Assembly: GCA_963664065.1 (NCBI GenBank) | Contig: OY760942.1 | Span: 1,798,001-1,862,000, forward strand | Source: JABDJL01 sp963664065 | GTDB taxonomy: Bacteria; Pseudomonadota; Gammaproteobacteria; Xanthomonadales; SZUA-36 | Direction: 5' to 3' | Length of the DNA: 64,000 nt | Shown: positions 51,562 through 61,324 of the stretch, one piece after another | How positions within the stretch are numbered: position 1 is the stretch's first letter | Layout of the letters: the number at the start of each line of letters is the position of its first letter | Made by a program: the position numbers and the translations under genes | Notes under the pieces: generated by a model | The model's input: only the letters and a program-made list of their open reading frames with translations | The model's database searches: none | What the model was told of the DNA's origin: nothing

Positions 51562-52198
51562 GGCCTTCTTCTATGGCAGGCAGTTCAAAAAGTATTTCCT
51601 GATTCTTTGAGAAATATTGCAGTACCCGTTGTACCGCTTCCACCACGGCTCGAGGGGTGACGGTCGCGCCGGTAAACTGGCTGAATATTCCGCCGTCTCT
51701 TTGAACCGCCCACCCCAAATCAGTTGGGTTGTTTAAGGAGCGCCCGTTAAAGCCCAAAATCCAGTCACTGCGCTCAAGTTCAACCGGGTCTCCCAATCCG
51801 GGCGTCTCGTGGTGGCTAATGACCCGCACTCCTGCAATCTCCCCATCTTCACGAATAGCCACCAACAGGCGTATATCGCCGTTGTAACCATCAGCCGTTA
51901 CCAGGTTCATCACCAGCGCCATCGGCCTGCCTTGCAGACGAGCCCTGTAGACCCTGACCGCTTTATCGTGCCCAAAAGAAACTATATCTCTGATTTCGAT
52001 CACATCTTCATGCAGTGCGTTGTCATATTCACCGGGCGGAAGGACTTGGTTGAGCTGTTCCAGCACGACCCTGCGCTCCTGGTCTTCAATTCGTTCCCTG
52101 GTCAATGCATGGATACCAGCCAACAGGCTGGTGCCAATGACGGCAACCAGCGCCAGAAGTACTGCGCTGCGTAGCATGTTTGCGGCGACGCTCGTCAT
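51545..52198 (-). CDS. rsxG: RsxG/RnfG, FMN-binding subunit
   Basis: A 217-residue protein with one N-terminal helix (SAVLLALVAVIGTSLLAGI) and a periplasmic FMN-binding domain. The flavin attachment motif is QFTGATVTPRAVV, where the Thr carries a covalent FMN. HHETPGLGDPVE is also conserved. It is part of the periplasmic electron path of Rnf. Start ATG 52198 overlaps the rsxD stop (ATGA). Confidence 0.95.
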   Translation of the reverse strand: MTSVAANMLRSAVLLALVAVIGTSLLAGIHALTRERIEDQERRVVLEQLNQVLPPGEYDNALHEDVIEIRDIVSFGHDKAVRVYRARLQGRPMALVMNLVTADGYNGDIRLLVAIREDGEIAGVRVISHHETPGLGDPVELERSDWILGFNGRSLNNPTDLGWAVQRDGGIFSQFTGATVTPRAVVEAVQRVLQYFSKNQEILFELPAIEEGHDQNP

Positions 52199-53229
52199 TG
52201 TCCGTAGGCCCTGGGTCTGGTGTAACGGTCTATCAGTGGCGCCGCCATGTTCATCAGCAATACGCCAAATGCAATTCCATCCGGATACCCTCCCCAGCGG
52301 CGGATGACGAGGGTAATGACAGCAACGCCCACACCGAACCAGAACCGCCCCCAGGCACTGGTGCATCCACTTACCGGATCAGTGGCAATAAAGAATGCGG
52401 CCAGTAATAAACCGCCGGAAAACACGTGCTGCAGCGGGGAAAGGTTGTTGGCGGGATCCATCAGGAAAGCCGGTAAGCTGATCAGCAACACGCTGCCGAT
52501 CAGCGCCACTGGAACCTGCCAGGGAATAACCCGTCGATACAGCAGGAACAGTCCGCCGAGTGCGTACCAGTTGGCAATCCATTCCCAGCCCAGGCCGACA
52601 AAATCCCCGAACATCGGTGACGACCGGACTTCAGAAACCATGCGGCCAGAGTCCAGCCCGGTCTTGAGGGTGTCGAGAGGTGTCGACTGGGTGATAGCGT
52701 CCCAGTTCAAGGGTGCCGGCAACTGGCCAGTAAATATTGCCACCAGGCTATCAGCGAGTCCTGGCACTGTTTCAGCTATGCCCCTGGTGGGCAGCCACTG
52801 GGTCATCTCCTGGGGAAAGCTGATCAGCACGACAACGTAACCGACCATTGCGGGATTAAACACGTTACTGCCGAGTCCGCCATACAGGTGCTTGGCCACG
52901 ACGATTGCGAAAAGCATTGCGATCAGTGCAATCCACCAGGGCGCAAGTGGCGGGATGCACAGCGCAAACAGCACCGCCGTTACCACTGCACTGTAATCTC
53001 CCAGGAATAGCCTGAGGGGCTGTTTTCTCAGTTTCAGCATCATGGTTTCAAAACCGAGTGCGAAAACCACAGCAAGCACAATCTGGATGATCAGTCCCGG
53101 TCCAAAAAACCACAAATGCGCCACAATGCCGGGCAAAAGCGCAATCAGAACAAGCTGCATTACGCCGGCGATCGTGAATTGTGGTGGCATATGTGGTGCG
53201 CCACCGGCCGTTAATATCGGCAAATTCAC
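52195..53229 (-). CDS. rsxD: RsxD/RnfD, flavin-bearing membrane subunit
   Basis: A 344-residue polytopic protein: start GGAPHMPPQFTIAGVMQLVL, GGLGSNVFNPAMVGYVVVLI with the conserved NPAMVGY, the covalent-FMN Thr region ITQSTPLDTLKTG and SGGLLLAAFFIATDPVSGCT. RnfD shuttles electrons across the membrane and is related to NqrB. It overlaps both neighbours by 4 bp. Confidence 0.95.
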   Translation of the reverse strand: MNLPILTAGGAPHMPPQFTIAGVMQLVLIALLPGIVAHLWFFGPGLIIQIVLAVVFALGFETMMLKLRKQPLRLFLGDYSAVVTAVLFALCIPPLAPWWIALIAMLFAIVVAKHLYGGLGSNVFNPAMVGYVVVLISFPQEMTQWLPTRGIAETVPGLADSLVAIFTGQLPAPLNWDAITQSTPLDTLKTGLDSGRMVSEVRSSPMFGDFVGLGWEWIANWYALGGLFLLYRRVIPWQVPVALIGSVLLISLPAFLMDPANNLSPLQHVFSGGLLLAAFFIATDPVSGCTSAWGRFWFGVGVAVITLVIRRWGGYPDGIAFGVLLMNMAAPLIDRYTRPRAYGQ

Positions 53230-54797
53230 GAATCGGGCTCCGGTGGTGATTTCATGGCTTTTTTGCTTTCGGACCTTTCAATTGCCTCCGCAATGGTTCT
53301 GCTTTGTCCCGCCCTGTCCCGCAAGGCCTGTTTTCTGCGCGCAATGCGATCAAGGCGATCCTGCTTGATTCTCAACAATCGTTCATCACGGGCAAGGTGC
53401 CGGGATCGGGCATGGTCGGCCAGGCTGCGCTGTTTCGACTGTTCCCTGATTTCACCCTTGGCAAAATGAAACCATTCAACCAGCGGGATATGGCTGGGGC
53501 ACACAAGATCGCAGCATCCACACTCGATACAGGCAGACAGGTGATACGATTCGGTGTCCTCCCATTGAGCATTCTTGATCTGCCAGTGCAACTCCTGTGG
53601 TAATAACTGGGCAGGACAAACGCGTGCACATTCACCGCAGTTGATGCATGGCATTTCAGGCTGGGGCGATTCCAGGTCCTGTGCAGTCAGAACCAGGATG
53701 CAATTACTGGCCTTTACCACCGGCTGCTGGTCCGAGGGCAGGCTGTAACCCATCATTGGTCCACCGACCACGATGCGTGCAACGTCTCCGGTGTAGCCGC
53801 CACACTGTGCCACCAGGTGCGAGACAGGTGTACCCAACAAGGCCATGAAATTACGCGGCTCAACGATCCCGTTGCCCGTTACCGTAACGTAACGCTCAAG
53901 CAGCGGTTTACCCTCGGTAACCGCCGTTGCTACTGCAGCAGCAGTTGCTACGTTGTTGCAAATCAGGCCAATGTCCGCGGGATAGCCGCCCTCCGGCACT
54001 TCCTGGCCGGTTAATACCTGTATCAACTGGCGTTCACCGCCTTCAGGGTAAATTGATTTGATTCTGATCAGGCTGATATCAGTGCTTCCGGTATCCTTGA
54101 TAGCGGGCTCCAATGCGCGCCTGACCTCACCCATCTGATCTTCGATTGCGATTACCGTACTCTCGGCGCCGGTGGCTTTTTGCAGGATTTGCGCGCCGAG
54201 CACGATCTCCGCCGGGCGTTCGCGCATCAGCATTTCATCGCAGCTGATATAGGGCTCGCACTCTGCACCATTCAAAATCAGGGTGTGAATTCCGGCACGT
54301 TTTCCGATTTCAGTTTTTTTACCGGTCGGAAAAACAGAGCCGCCCAGGCCGACAATGCCGGTTGCAACAATCGTCTGGATCAGTGTCTCACTGTCAACCG
54401 CCCGCCAATCATTAACCGGCTGCAGCGTTCGCCAGCGGTCCTCTCCATCGGGCCGGAGCAGTACGCAGCAGCCAGGTATACCGGAGGCTTGCGACATGCC
54501 ACGGGTTTCAATCGCTTCAATGCGCCCGGAGGTGGGCGCATGCACCGGGATATGCTGGCTGCTTGCTTCTACACCGATCAGGTCTCCCTTGAGAACCAGG
54601 TTACCCGGACTGACTACGGGTTCTGCGGGTACACCCAGGTGCTGATGCAAGGGAATGACCAACAGTTCAGGCAAAGGCGGACGCACCGTGGGGTGCAGGC
54701 AGGAAATTTTCTTGTTGTGCCGAAGCCGCAGGCCACCGTGATAGTGATGGAGGTGTTGTCCTGCGCCCCGAGTGAGTTTGACCGGGTCTGAATGCAT
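53226..54797 (-). CDS. rsxC: RsxC/RnfC, NADH-interacting iron-sulfur flavoprotein
   Basis: A 523-residue peripheral subunit. Elements in order: the N-terminal GGLRLRHNKKISCLHPTVRP region, the glycine-rich NADH/FMN site GIVGLGGSVFPTGKKTEI and LILNGAECEPYISCDEML, then two [4Fe-4S] sites CINCGECARVCP and CIECGCCDLVCP, and a basic, Gln/Arg-rich tail (about the last 75 residues). ATG 54797 overlaps the rsxB TAA by one base (TAATG), so longer versions are rejected. Confidence 0.96.
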   Translation of the reverse strand: MHSDPVKLTRGAGQHLHHYHGGLRLRHNKKISCLHPTVRPPLPELLVIPLHQHLGVPAEPVVSPGNLVLKGDLIGVEASSQHIPVHAPTSGRIEAIETRGMSQASGIPGCCVLLRPDGEDRWRTLQPVNDWRAVDSETLIQTIVATGIVGLGGSVFPTGKKTEIGKRAGIHTLILNGAECEPYISCDEMLMRERPAEIVLGAQILQKATGAESTVIAIEDQMGEVRRALEPAIKDTGSTDISLIRIKSIYPEGGERQLIQVLTGQEVPEGGYPADIGLICNNVATAAAVATAVTEGKPLLERYVTVTGNGIVEPRNFMALLGTPVSHLVAQCGGYTGDVARIVVGGPMMGYSLPSDQQPVVKASNCILVLTAQDLESPQPEMPCINCGECARVCPAQLLPQELHWQIKNAQWEDTESYHLSACIECGCCDLVCPSHIPLVEWFHFAKGEIREQSKQRSLADHARSRHLARDERLLRIKQDRLDRIARRKQALRDRAGQSRTIAEAIERSESKKAMKSPPEPDS

Positions 54798-55372
54798 TAA
54801 ACCATTCCCGTCTGTGTTTCGGCATTGTCCGGCCTGGGCCATCGCCAATCGCGGTAGTCCTGATCCGGAACGATCATCTCGATACAGTCCACCGGGCAGG
54901 GTGGCAGGCACAAATCGCAGCCCGTACATTCGGATTCAATCACGGTATGCATCTGCTTACTTGCACCCACAATTGCGTCTACCGGACAGGCCTGGATGCA
55001 CAGGGTGCAGCCAATACATGCCTGTTCATCGATAAGCGCTACCGTTCGGAGCTTTTCTTCGCCATATTCGGGGTTCAGGGGTTTGACTTCCCGGCCCAGC
55101 AAATCAGCCAGCGCCCTGATGCCCGCTTCGCCACCTGGCGGACACTGGTTGATGTCAGCTTCACCGCTGGCAATGGCTTGCGCATAGGGCCGGCAACCTG
55201 GATATCCGCACTGGGCACACTGGGTTTGAGGCAAAAGCTCATCAATTTGGTCAACCACCGGATCACTTTCCACCCGGAACCGGGAAGACACCCAACCCAG
55301 GCCAAGCCCGAATAACAAGGCCAGCACCAGCAGGACAAGGACGGGTATCAGAACTGGCATCAGCATTTCCAT
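54797..55372 (-). CDS. rsxB: RsxB/RnfB, ferredoxin-like subunit
   Basis: A 191-residue subunit with an N-terminal membrane helix (LIPVLVLLVLALLFGLGLGW), the Fe-S domain LPQTQCAQCGYPGCRPYA, and two ferredoxin motifs CIGCTLCIQACPVDAI and CTGCDLCLPPCPVDCIEM. It links Rnf with soluble ferredoxin. The gene is between rsxA (7 bp) and rsxC (1-bp overlap). Confidence 0.97.
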   Translation of the reverse strand: MEMLMPVLIPVLVLLVLALLFGLGLGWVSSRFRVESDPVVDQIDELLPQTQCAQCGYPGCRPYAQAIASGEADINQCPPGGEAGIRALADLLGREVKPLNPEYGEEKLRTVALIDEQACIGCTLCIQACPVDAIVGASKQMHTVIESECTGCDLCLPPCPVDCIEMIVPDQDYRDWRWPRPDNAETQTGMV

Positions 55373-55379
55373 ATTCCTG

Positions 55380-55961
55380 TCACAGGTTGGCCAGGCCGTT
55401 GAAACCCATGAAGGCCAGTGCCATCAGCCCGGCAGTCACCAGCCCTATGGGCGCGCCTTTAAAGTGTTGTGGCACATCAGCAAATGCCATGCGCTCCCGC
55501 ATCGCTGCGAACATGATCAATACAATGCCGAAACCGACGGCTGCACCGAAGCCATAAAGTGCGGATTGCAACAGGTTGTGATGTTCCTGGACGTTTAGCA
55601 ATGCCACGCCAAGCACAGCGCAATTACTGGTTATCAGCGGCAGGAAAATTCCGAGAATCCTGTAAAGCAGGGGGCTGGTTTTGCGCATGACGGTTTCGGT
55701 CAGTTGTACAACCACCGCAATCACCAGGATAAAGCTCAATGTGGACAGGTATTCAAGCCCCAGGGGTTGCAAAATATATTGGTGCATCAGGTAGCTGGAT
55801 GCAGATGAAATCGTGAGTACGAATGCCGTTGCGACCGCCATGCCCATGGCGCCTTCGAGCTTGTTTGAAACGCCCATGAATGGGCATAAACCCAGAAAAC
55901 GAACCAGTACGAAATTATTTGCCAGCACGGTGCTGACCAGGATTAGCAGGTACTCAGCCAT
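55380..55961 (-). CDS. rsxA: RsxA/RnfA membrane subunit
   Basis: A 193-residue six-helix protein, first gene of rsxABCDGE. It starts AEYLLILVSTVLANNFVLVR, then FLGLCPFMGVSNKLEGAMGM and LITSNCAVLGVALLN; the two Cys in GLCP and SNCAVL belong to the intramembrane iron-sulfur site shared with RsxE. ATG 55961 is chosen over TTG 55967. In this genome the operon may serve ion-coupled NADH:ferredoxin exchange or SoxR reduction. Confidence 0.96.
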   Translation of the reverse strand: MAEYLLILVSTVLANNFVLVRFLGLCPFMGVSNKLEGAMGMAVATAFVLTISSASSYLMHQYILQPLGLEYLSTLSFILVIAVVVQLTETVMRKTSPLLYRILGIFLPLITSNCAVLGVALLNVQEHHNLLQSALYGFGAAVGFGIVLIMFAAMRERMAFADVPQHFKGAPIGLVTAGLMALAFMGFNGLANL

Positions 55962-55994
55962 CAGCAACTTTCCCAGGCCCTGTTAACACAGGCT

Positions 55995-58007
55995 CTAAGT
56001 AACACGCATGCCCGGCACGGCACCTTCATCCGGGCCGAGGATATATAAATCGCTGCCACCCGGGCCGGCGGCAAGAACCATGCCGCCGGATACTCCGAAG
56101 CGCATTTTACGGGGTTTCAGGTTAGCCACCATGACCGTCAGCCTGCCTTCCAGGTCTGCCGGGTCATAAGCCGACTTGATGCCGGCGAAAACCTTGCGGG
56201 TTTCCCCGCCGATGTCCAGGGTAAGGCGTAGTAGTTTTTCCGCGTCTGGAACATGCTCAGCCTTGATGATGCGTGCAATACGCAGGTCCACCTTCAAGAA
56301 ATCTTCAATGCTGATCTCATCGGCCAGGACCGGTCCGGTTTCTTCATTGGCGGGTTTGAGGGAATCGCGGGAGTCTTCAAGCATGGACTTAACCTTGAGT
56401 GGGTCTATTCGGGTTATCAGGGGTTCGAAAGTGTTGATGGCAACATCCAGAAGAGGACTGTCCAGCGCGGACCAAAGATCCACAGACTGGCCCAGAAATG
56501 CAGCAGCCTTTTCGGCAGTAAACGGGATGGCTGGAGCCAGGCAGGTAATCAGCACCCTGAACAGGTTTATTCCCTGAGTGCATACGGCCTGGACCGCATC
56601 ATCGCTGCCTTCCTGCTTGACCATTTGCCAGGGCTTATGTTTGTCTATATATCGGTTTGCCTCGTCGGCCAGCGCCATAATACGTCGAATTGCCGACTGG
56701 TAATTGCGTGACTCGTAATCCTGCGCAATCGATTCGCGTTCGGCCAGAAACTGATCGTATTGCTCGGAATTGTGCAGCTTGTTCGCCAACAAGCCATTGA
56801 AATTTCTTTGGATAAACACCGCGCAGCGGCTGGCGATATTGACCACTTTGCCTACCAGGTCCGAATTCACCCTCGACACAAAGTCATCAAGGTTCAGATC
56901 GATGTCACCGGTTCCCGGGCCCAGCCTGGCGCAAAAGTAGTATCGAAGGTAGTCGGGATTCAACCTGTCCAGGTAGGTTCGCGCCATGATGAAAGTGCCG
57001 CGTGACTTGGACATCTTGGTGCCGTCCACGGTCAGGAACCCGTGTGCGTAAACGGCAGTTGGTGTCCGGAAGCCGGCGCCCATCAGCATGGCGGGCCAGA
57101 ACAGTGTGTGGAAGTACATGATGTCCTTACCGATAAAATGGTAGAGCTCGGTATCGGAACCAGGAAGCCACCATTCATCGAAACCCAGGTCATTGGTTTT
57201 GCAAAATTCGCTAAAGCTCGACATGTAACCAATGGGAGCATCCACCCAGACATAGAAATACTTGTCCTGTTCGCCTGGAATTCGCCAGCCGTAATAGGGC
57301 GCATCGCGGGTTACGTCCCAGTCGCGCAGGCCGTCGGTGAACCACTCCTGCATCTTGTTTACGACTTCGGCCTGCATGGTTCCAGAATTCATCCAGGTTT
57401 GCAGTTTTTCTTCGAAGGCGGCCAGGCGCACGAAGTAATGCTCTGAGTCGCGCATCACCGGGGGTGTGCCGCTGACCGCCGAGCGGGGATTGATCAGGTC
57501 GGTCGGAGCATAGGTGCTGCTGCAGGACTCACAACTGTCACCGTACTGATCCTCAGTGCCGCACTTCGGGCAGGTGCCGTGGATGAAGCGATCGGGCAGA
57601 AACATGCCCTCGGCTTCGTCATAAAACTGTGAAATCGTCTTTTTTGCTATATACCCGCCGTCCTGTAGTCGCTCCCAGATCGTCTCGACAACTTCCCGGT
57701 TGGAGTCATAGTGGGTGGAGGAATAATGGTCATAGCTCAGTCCGAATTCCTGGAAATCGCGCTGGTGTTCTAGAATCATCCGATCCACCAGTTCCTCCGG
57801 CGAAATGCCTTCTTTCCGGGCGCTGAGCATGATCGGTGTGCCGTGCGCGTCGTCGGCCCATGCGAAATAGCACTCGTGGCCCTGGGCGCGCTGAAATCGA
57901 GCCCATATATCGGTCTGAATGTATTCCAGCATATGCCCGATATGGATGGCTCCATTGGCGTAGGGCAGGCCGCTGGTGAGTAGAATTCGTCTTTTCTTTT
58001 GAGTCAT
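55995..58007 (-). CDS. metG: Methionyl-tRNA synthetase
   Basis: A 670-residue class I aminoacyl-tRNA synthetase. Start TSGLPYANGAIHIGHMLEYI holds the HIGH motif; the zinc domain is CPKCGTEDQYGDSCESC; KMSKSRGTF is the second signature; and the C-terminal tRNA-binding domain begins at SIEDFLKVDLRIARIIKAEH. ATG 58007 is preferred to one 39 bp upstream. It is divergent from apbC, an arrangement common in gammaproteobacteria. Confidence 0.97.
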   Translation of the reverse strand: MTQKKRRILLTSGLPYANGAIHIGHMLEYIQTDIWARFQRAQGHECYFAWADDAHGTPIMLSARKEGISPEELVDRMILEHQRDFQEFGLSYDHYSSTHYDSNREVVETIWERLQDGGYIAKKTISQFYDEAEGMFLPDRFIHGTCPKCGTEDQYGDSCESCSSTYAPTDLINPRSAVSGTPPVMRDSEHYFVRLAAFEEKLQTWMNSGTMQAEVVNKMQEWFTDGLRDWDVTRDAPYYGWRIPGEQDKYFYVWVDAPIGYMSSFSEFCKTNDLGFDEWWLPGSDTELYHFIGKDIMYFHTLFWPAMLMGAGFRTPTAVYAHGFLTVDGTKMSKSRGTFIMARTYLDRLNPDYLRYYFCARLGPGTGDIDLNLDDFVSRVNSDLVGKVVNIASRCAVFIQRNFNGLLANKLHNSEQYDQFLAERESIAQDYESRNYQSAIRRIMALADEANRYIDKHKPWQMVKQEGSDDAVQAVCTQGINLFRVLITCLAPAIPFTAEKAAAFLGQSVDLWSALDSPLLDVAINTFEPLITRIDPLKVKSMLEDSRDSLKPANEETGPVLADEISIEDFLKVDLRIARIIKAEHVPDAEKLLRLTLDIGGETRKVFAGIKSAYDPADLEGRLTVMVANLKPRKMRFGVSGGMVLAAGPGGSDLYILGPDEGAVPGMRVT

Positions 58008-58159
58008 GTGCCTGGTTGCATGTCTGCCGGCAAATGGGCCGGTCACAAGCGAGGCATTATCGCACGGTGTCGGTGCAAGCTGTACCCGTTTATCCGCCCA
58101 TCATGGTCAGGAAATGATCCCAATCAGCAGGAACTTGGATACAATGTACGGCTTGTCTC

Positions 58160-59272
58160 ATGAAAGAAGGAAGGTCAATTTTTGTGGCTTTGATTTCCCG
58201 CGAACAAATTAACGAAATTCTGTCCGGAATAGATGATCCCAACACCGGAAAGGACCTCGTTTCCGGTGGCTCGATAAAGGGTGTTGGCATGGACGGCAAC
58301 CGGGTAGCTGCGGATATCAGGCTGGGTTATCCGGCCGATGGTTTAGTCGACGATTTAAGTGCCCGGGTTGTGTCCAGGCTCGAAGCGGATTCCCGCATCG
58401 AATCGGCTGCGGTCAATATCAGCTGGAAAGTTGCTTCTCACAAGGTTCAGGCAGAACTGAAACCGCTGGACAATATTTGCAATATCATCGCGGTGGCCTC
58501 CGGCAAAGGCGGGGTTGGCAAGTCAACTACCGCAGTCAACCTCGCACTGGGGCTTGCTCGGGACGGTGCCAGCGTAGGCATACTGGATGCTGATATTTAC
58601 GGCCCCAGCATTCCCCGCATGATGGGAGTTTCAGGGCACCCCGATGTGGACGGGAAGCGCATAATTCCAAAACAGGCTCACGGCCTGCAGGTGATGTCTA
58701 TCGGCTTCCTGGTCGAGGAGGACACACCGATGATCTGGCGCGGGCCCATGGTCACATCTGCGCTCCAGCAGTTGCTGGGAGAGACTAACTGGGGTGATCT
58801 GGATTACCTGGTGATCGATCTGCCCCCAGGCACCGGCGATATCCAGTTAACCCTTTCACAAAAGGTGCCCGTTTCCGGTGCTGTCATCGTCACAACCCCG
58901 CAGGATATTGCATTGCTGGATGCACGAAAGGCGCTGCAGATGTTCCGCAAGGTCGGCGTACAGGTGCTTGGTGTAGTGGAAAACATGAGCACTCATATTT
59001 GCACACAATGCGGTTTTGAAGAGCCCATTTTCGGAAGCGGGGGTGGCGAGGGATTGTCCGCGGATTATGAAATACCCTTACTTGGACAACTGCCGCTGGC
59101 GATGGAAATTCGATCATCATTGGACGAAGGAAACCCGACAGTGGTTTCGGCCGCCGATTCAGCACTGGCCGAAACCTACCTGGCGTTCGCGCGCCGTACA
59201 GCCGGGGTTCTTTCTCAAATGCCCCGTAATCTGAAACTGGAACTGCCAAATATAATTCTGCAAAACAACTGA
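58160..59272 (+). CDS. apbC: ApbC/Mrp, iron-sulfur cluster carrier ATPase
   Basis: A 370-residue P-loop protein. The N-terminal DUF59 domain (about 12-100) precedes the deviant Walker A motif ASGKGGVGKSTTAVNLAL near 113-130. DADIYGPSIPRMMG and VIDLPPGTGDIQLTLSQ follow, and the cluster-binding CxxC is in ICTQCGFEEPIFG. It loads [4Fe-4S] clusters, in demand here for the many Fe-S enzymes. Its stop shares a base with the GST start (TGATG). Confidence 0.95.
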   Translation: MKEGRSIFVALISREQINEILSGIDDPNTGKDLVSGGSIKGVGMDGNRVAADIRLGYPADGLVDDLSARVVSRLEADSRIESAAVNISWKVASHKVQAELKPLDNICNIIAVASGKGGVGKSTTAVNLALGLARDGASVGILDADIYGPSIPRMMGVSGHPDVDGKRIIPKQAHGLQVMSIGFLVEEDTPMIWRGPMVTSALQQLLGETNWGDLDYLVIDLPPGTGDIQLTLSQKVPVSGAVIVTTPQDIALLDARKALQMFRKVGVQVLGVVENMSTHICTQCGFEEPIFGSGGGEGLSADYEIPLLGQLPLAMEIRSSLDEGNPTVVSAADSALAETYLAFARRTAGVLSQMPRNLKLELPNIILQNN

Positions 59273-59898
59273 TGCTTCTGATTGGATATCTTGATTCACC
59301 CTTCGTGCGCCGCGTAGCGATCACCATGCGCTGTCTTGGCGTCGAGTTTGATCATCGTGAGCTATCGATCTTCAGAGACTTTGAGGAATTCCGGACCATT
59401 CATAATGCGGTGAAGGTTCCTACATTGGTCTGTGATGACGGCGAAATGCTGATCGACTCGGGCCTCATTATTGATTACCTGGAAACCCAGGTCGCCGGGC
59501 GCAGCCTGATGCCGGCAAGTGGCCGGGACTACCGCTCAGCGCTACAGCATATTGGTGTCGCCCTGGTTGCCATGGAAAAAGTGGTGCAATTGATCTACGA
59601 AACTGCTCATCGGCCTGAAGACAGGCGACATGCCCCCTGGATAGAGCGCATCGAACAGCAGTTGCAGGGAGCGGTTGGAATGATGGAAGCATCGGTGGCT
59701 GCCAGCGCAGGTGAAGGACACCTGTGGTTACTGGGGGAGGATTTGAGCCAGGCAGATATTTCTACTGCTGTGGCGTGGCGATTCAGCCAGCACGTTGAGG
59801 GAGTCACACTGGTACCTGAAGACTATCCTGCCCTGGCCACATATTCCGAAAGAGCAGAGGCCCTGCCCGAGTTCCGCGCCTGTCCGTTGTGTGATTAA
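59272..59898 (+). CDS. Glutathione S-transferase family protein
   Basis: A 208-residue GST. The N-terminal thioredoxin fold begins LIGYLDSPFVRRVAITMRCL, with the substrate-side Ser in DSPF and the gamma-glutamyl site VKVPTLVCDDGEMLIDSGLI; a helical C-terminal domain follows. The reaction is unknown; it may be detoxification or dehalogenation. It is co-transcribed with apbC by overlap and converges on degS at a 12-bp gap. Confidence 0.9.
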   Translation: MLLIGYLDSPFVRRVAITMRCLGVEFDHRELSIFRDFEEFRTIHNAVKVPTLVCDDGEMLIDSGLIIDYLETQVAGRSLMPASGRDYRSALQHIGVALVAMEKVVQLIYETAHRPEDRRHAPWIERIEQQLQGAVGMMEASVAASAGEGHLWLLGEDLSQADISTAVAWRFSQHVEGVTLVPEDYPALATYSERAEALPEFRACPLCD

Positions 59899-59909
59899 AA
59901 CTCCGTTTT

Positions 59910-61019
59910 TTAACGCAGCGGGGGCTGCTGAATCAGGGTGGCATAGGTCGCAAATTGCTGGCTTTCACGCCGTACGTCAAGTTCTATCTGCGTACCAGGT
60001 TCAAGTTGGGCAATCTGTAGCAGAAAAGCGCGCGCATCATCGATGGGCTGGCCGTCCAGCGAAAGCAACACGTCACCATCACGTATTCCGGCAAACCACG
60101 CTGGGCCGCTGGGTGAAACCTGCCCTACCTGGATACCCATTCGTGCGGCACTGCCGTCTGCCTGCACGGACAGAGGCAGATCGCTGAAACGTGCGCCCAG
60201 CCAGGCGCGCCGGACACTTCCGTACTCAATAATCTGACCCATCACCTGGCTGGCAAGGCCAATAGGAATGGCGAAACCGATATTCTGTCCACCCATTGCA
60301 CTGCCAAGATTTCGCGTACTGATGCCGATTACCTCGCCGCTGGCATTTACCAGGGCGCCGCCACTGTTTCCGGCGTTGATCGCTGCATCGGTCTGGATGA
60401 AGTCCTCGTATAACACTGAGCGTAAGTCATTTCTTCCGGTTGCACTGATAATACCCATTGTTACCGTATGACTCAGGCCCAGGGCGTTACCGATGGCCAA
60501 CACAACGTCGCCGACACGTAAAGTTGCATCCGGTGCCAAAGGTGCTGCCGGCAAGCCATCCAAATCGATTTTCAATACTGCCAGGTCGGTCTCAGGGTCT
60601 GAGCCGACTAGCTGGGCAGGAGCAAACCGCCCGTCCCAAAGCCCGACCTGGATGTCCCTGACCTGTGAAACAACGTGATTATTCGTGAGGATGTAGCCGT
60701 CGTCGCTTACCAGCACACCGGAACCCATATCCTGTCGCGCCCTTGCCACGTATTGCCGCCTGAGTATGCGTTGCAACTGCGGGCTGATCTCCTGCACCTC
60801 TACTCTTTGTGTGTAGATACTGACGACCGAAGGCGCGGCGAGATCCACAGCGTCAGCGTATGATGCGGGTCCCACAAGCGTAGTATCGGTTACGTATTGC
60901 GTTTGTGTAATAAACCGATCTCTCAGGGACGGCCAGAGAAAAACCAGAATAAAAGCCAAAGCAAGCCCTGCAACAGCTGACTGGAACAAAAAACCGGTGA
61001 TGGATCTCAATTTGTTCAT
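59910..61019 (-). CDS. degS: DegS-like periplasmic serine protease
   Basis: A 369-residue inner-membrane-anchored protease. N-terminal helix AVAGLALAFILVFLWP; trypsin-like triad H115 (LTNNHVVS), D145 (DPETDLAVLK) and S219 (GNSGGALVN); one PDZ domain with GIRDGDVLLSLDGQPIDDAR. A single PDZ domain and the anchor separate DegS/AlgW from DegP. It senses misfolded outer-membrane proteins and cuts the anti-sigma RseA. It is divergent from petABC. Confidence 0.93.
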   Translation of the reverse strand: MNKLRSITGFLFQSAVAGLALAFILVFLWPSLRDRFITQTQYVTDTTLVGPASYADAVDLAAPSVVSIYTQRVEVQEISPQLQRILRRQYVARARQDMGSGVLVSDDGYILTNNHVVSQVRDIQVGLWDGRFAPAQLVGSDPETDLAVLKIDLDGLPAAPLAPDATLRVGDVVLAIGNALGLSHTVTMGIISATGRNDLRSVLYEDFIQTDAAINAGNSGGALVNASGEVIGISTRNLGSAMGGQNIGFAIPIGLASQVMGQIIEYGSVRRAWLGARFSDLPLSVQADGSAARMGIQVGQVSPSGPAWFAGIRDGDVLLSLDGQPIDDARAFLLQIAQLEPGTQIELDVRRESQQFATYATLIQQPPLR

Positions 61020-61101
61020 ATTGTTTTATCGGCCTGTTAACCAAATATTAAGTATTGTGAGTTGCAAGTAGTCAGTGGGTTCAATTTTACCGGTAAACAG
61101 T

Positions 61102-61151
61102 TTGTCTCGCATGGGCCGTTTCGGATAAAATATGCGATTGATTTGAATCAT
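61102..61151 (+). promoter_or_regulatory. Candidate petABC promoter with FNR/Anr-type box
   Basis: In the 305-bp degS-petA intergenic region, TTGTCT (61102-61107) and TAAAAT (61126-61131) are 18 bp apart and resemble a sigma-70 promoter. Just downstream, TTGATTTGAATCAT at 61138-61151 matches the FNR/Anr consensus TTGAT-N4-ATCAA in 9 of 10 fixed bases. Bound there, such a regulator would repress the putative promoter or activate a second one further down. Both assignments are by eye. Confidence 0.4.
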
Positions 61152-61324
61152 TAAGACCGGCCTGAAATTATTACACGTGCCAGCAGCCGGTAAAGCCGGT
61201 TGTGCTCTTTTTGGGCGGGACAATCGTGGATTTGCCATCATTCAAATCGTGAATTCGGTCTGGGAAACGAGCATTTTCCTTTTAAAACAAGGTCCTGAGT
61301 GGAAAACAGACAAAGGAGTATTGC

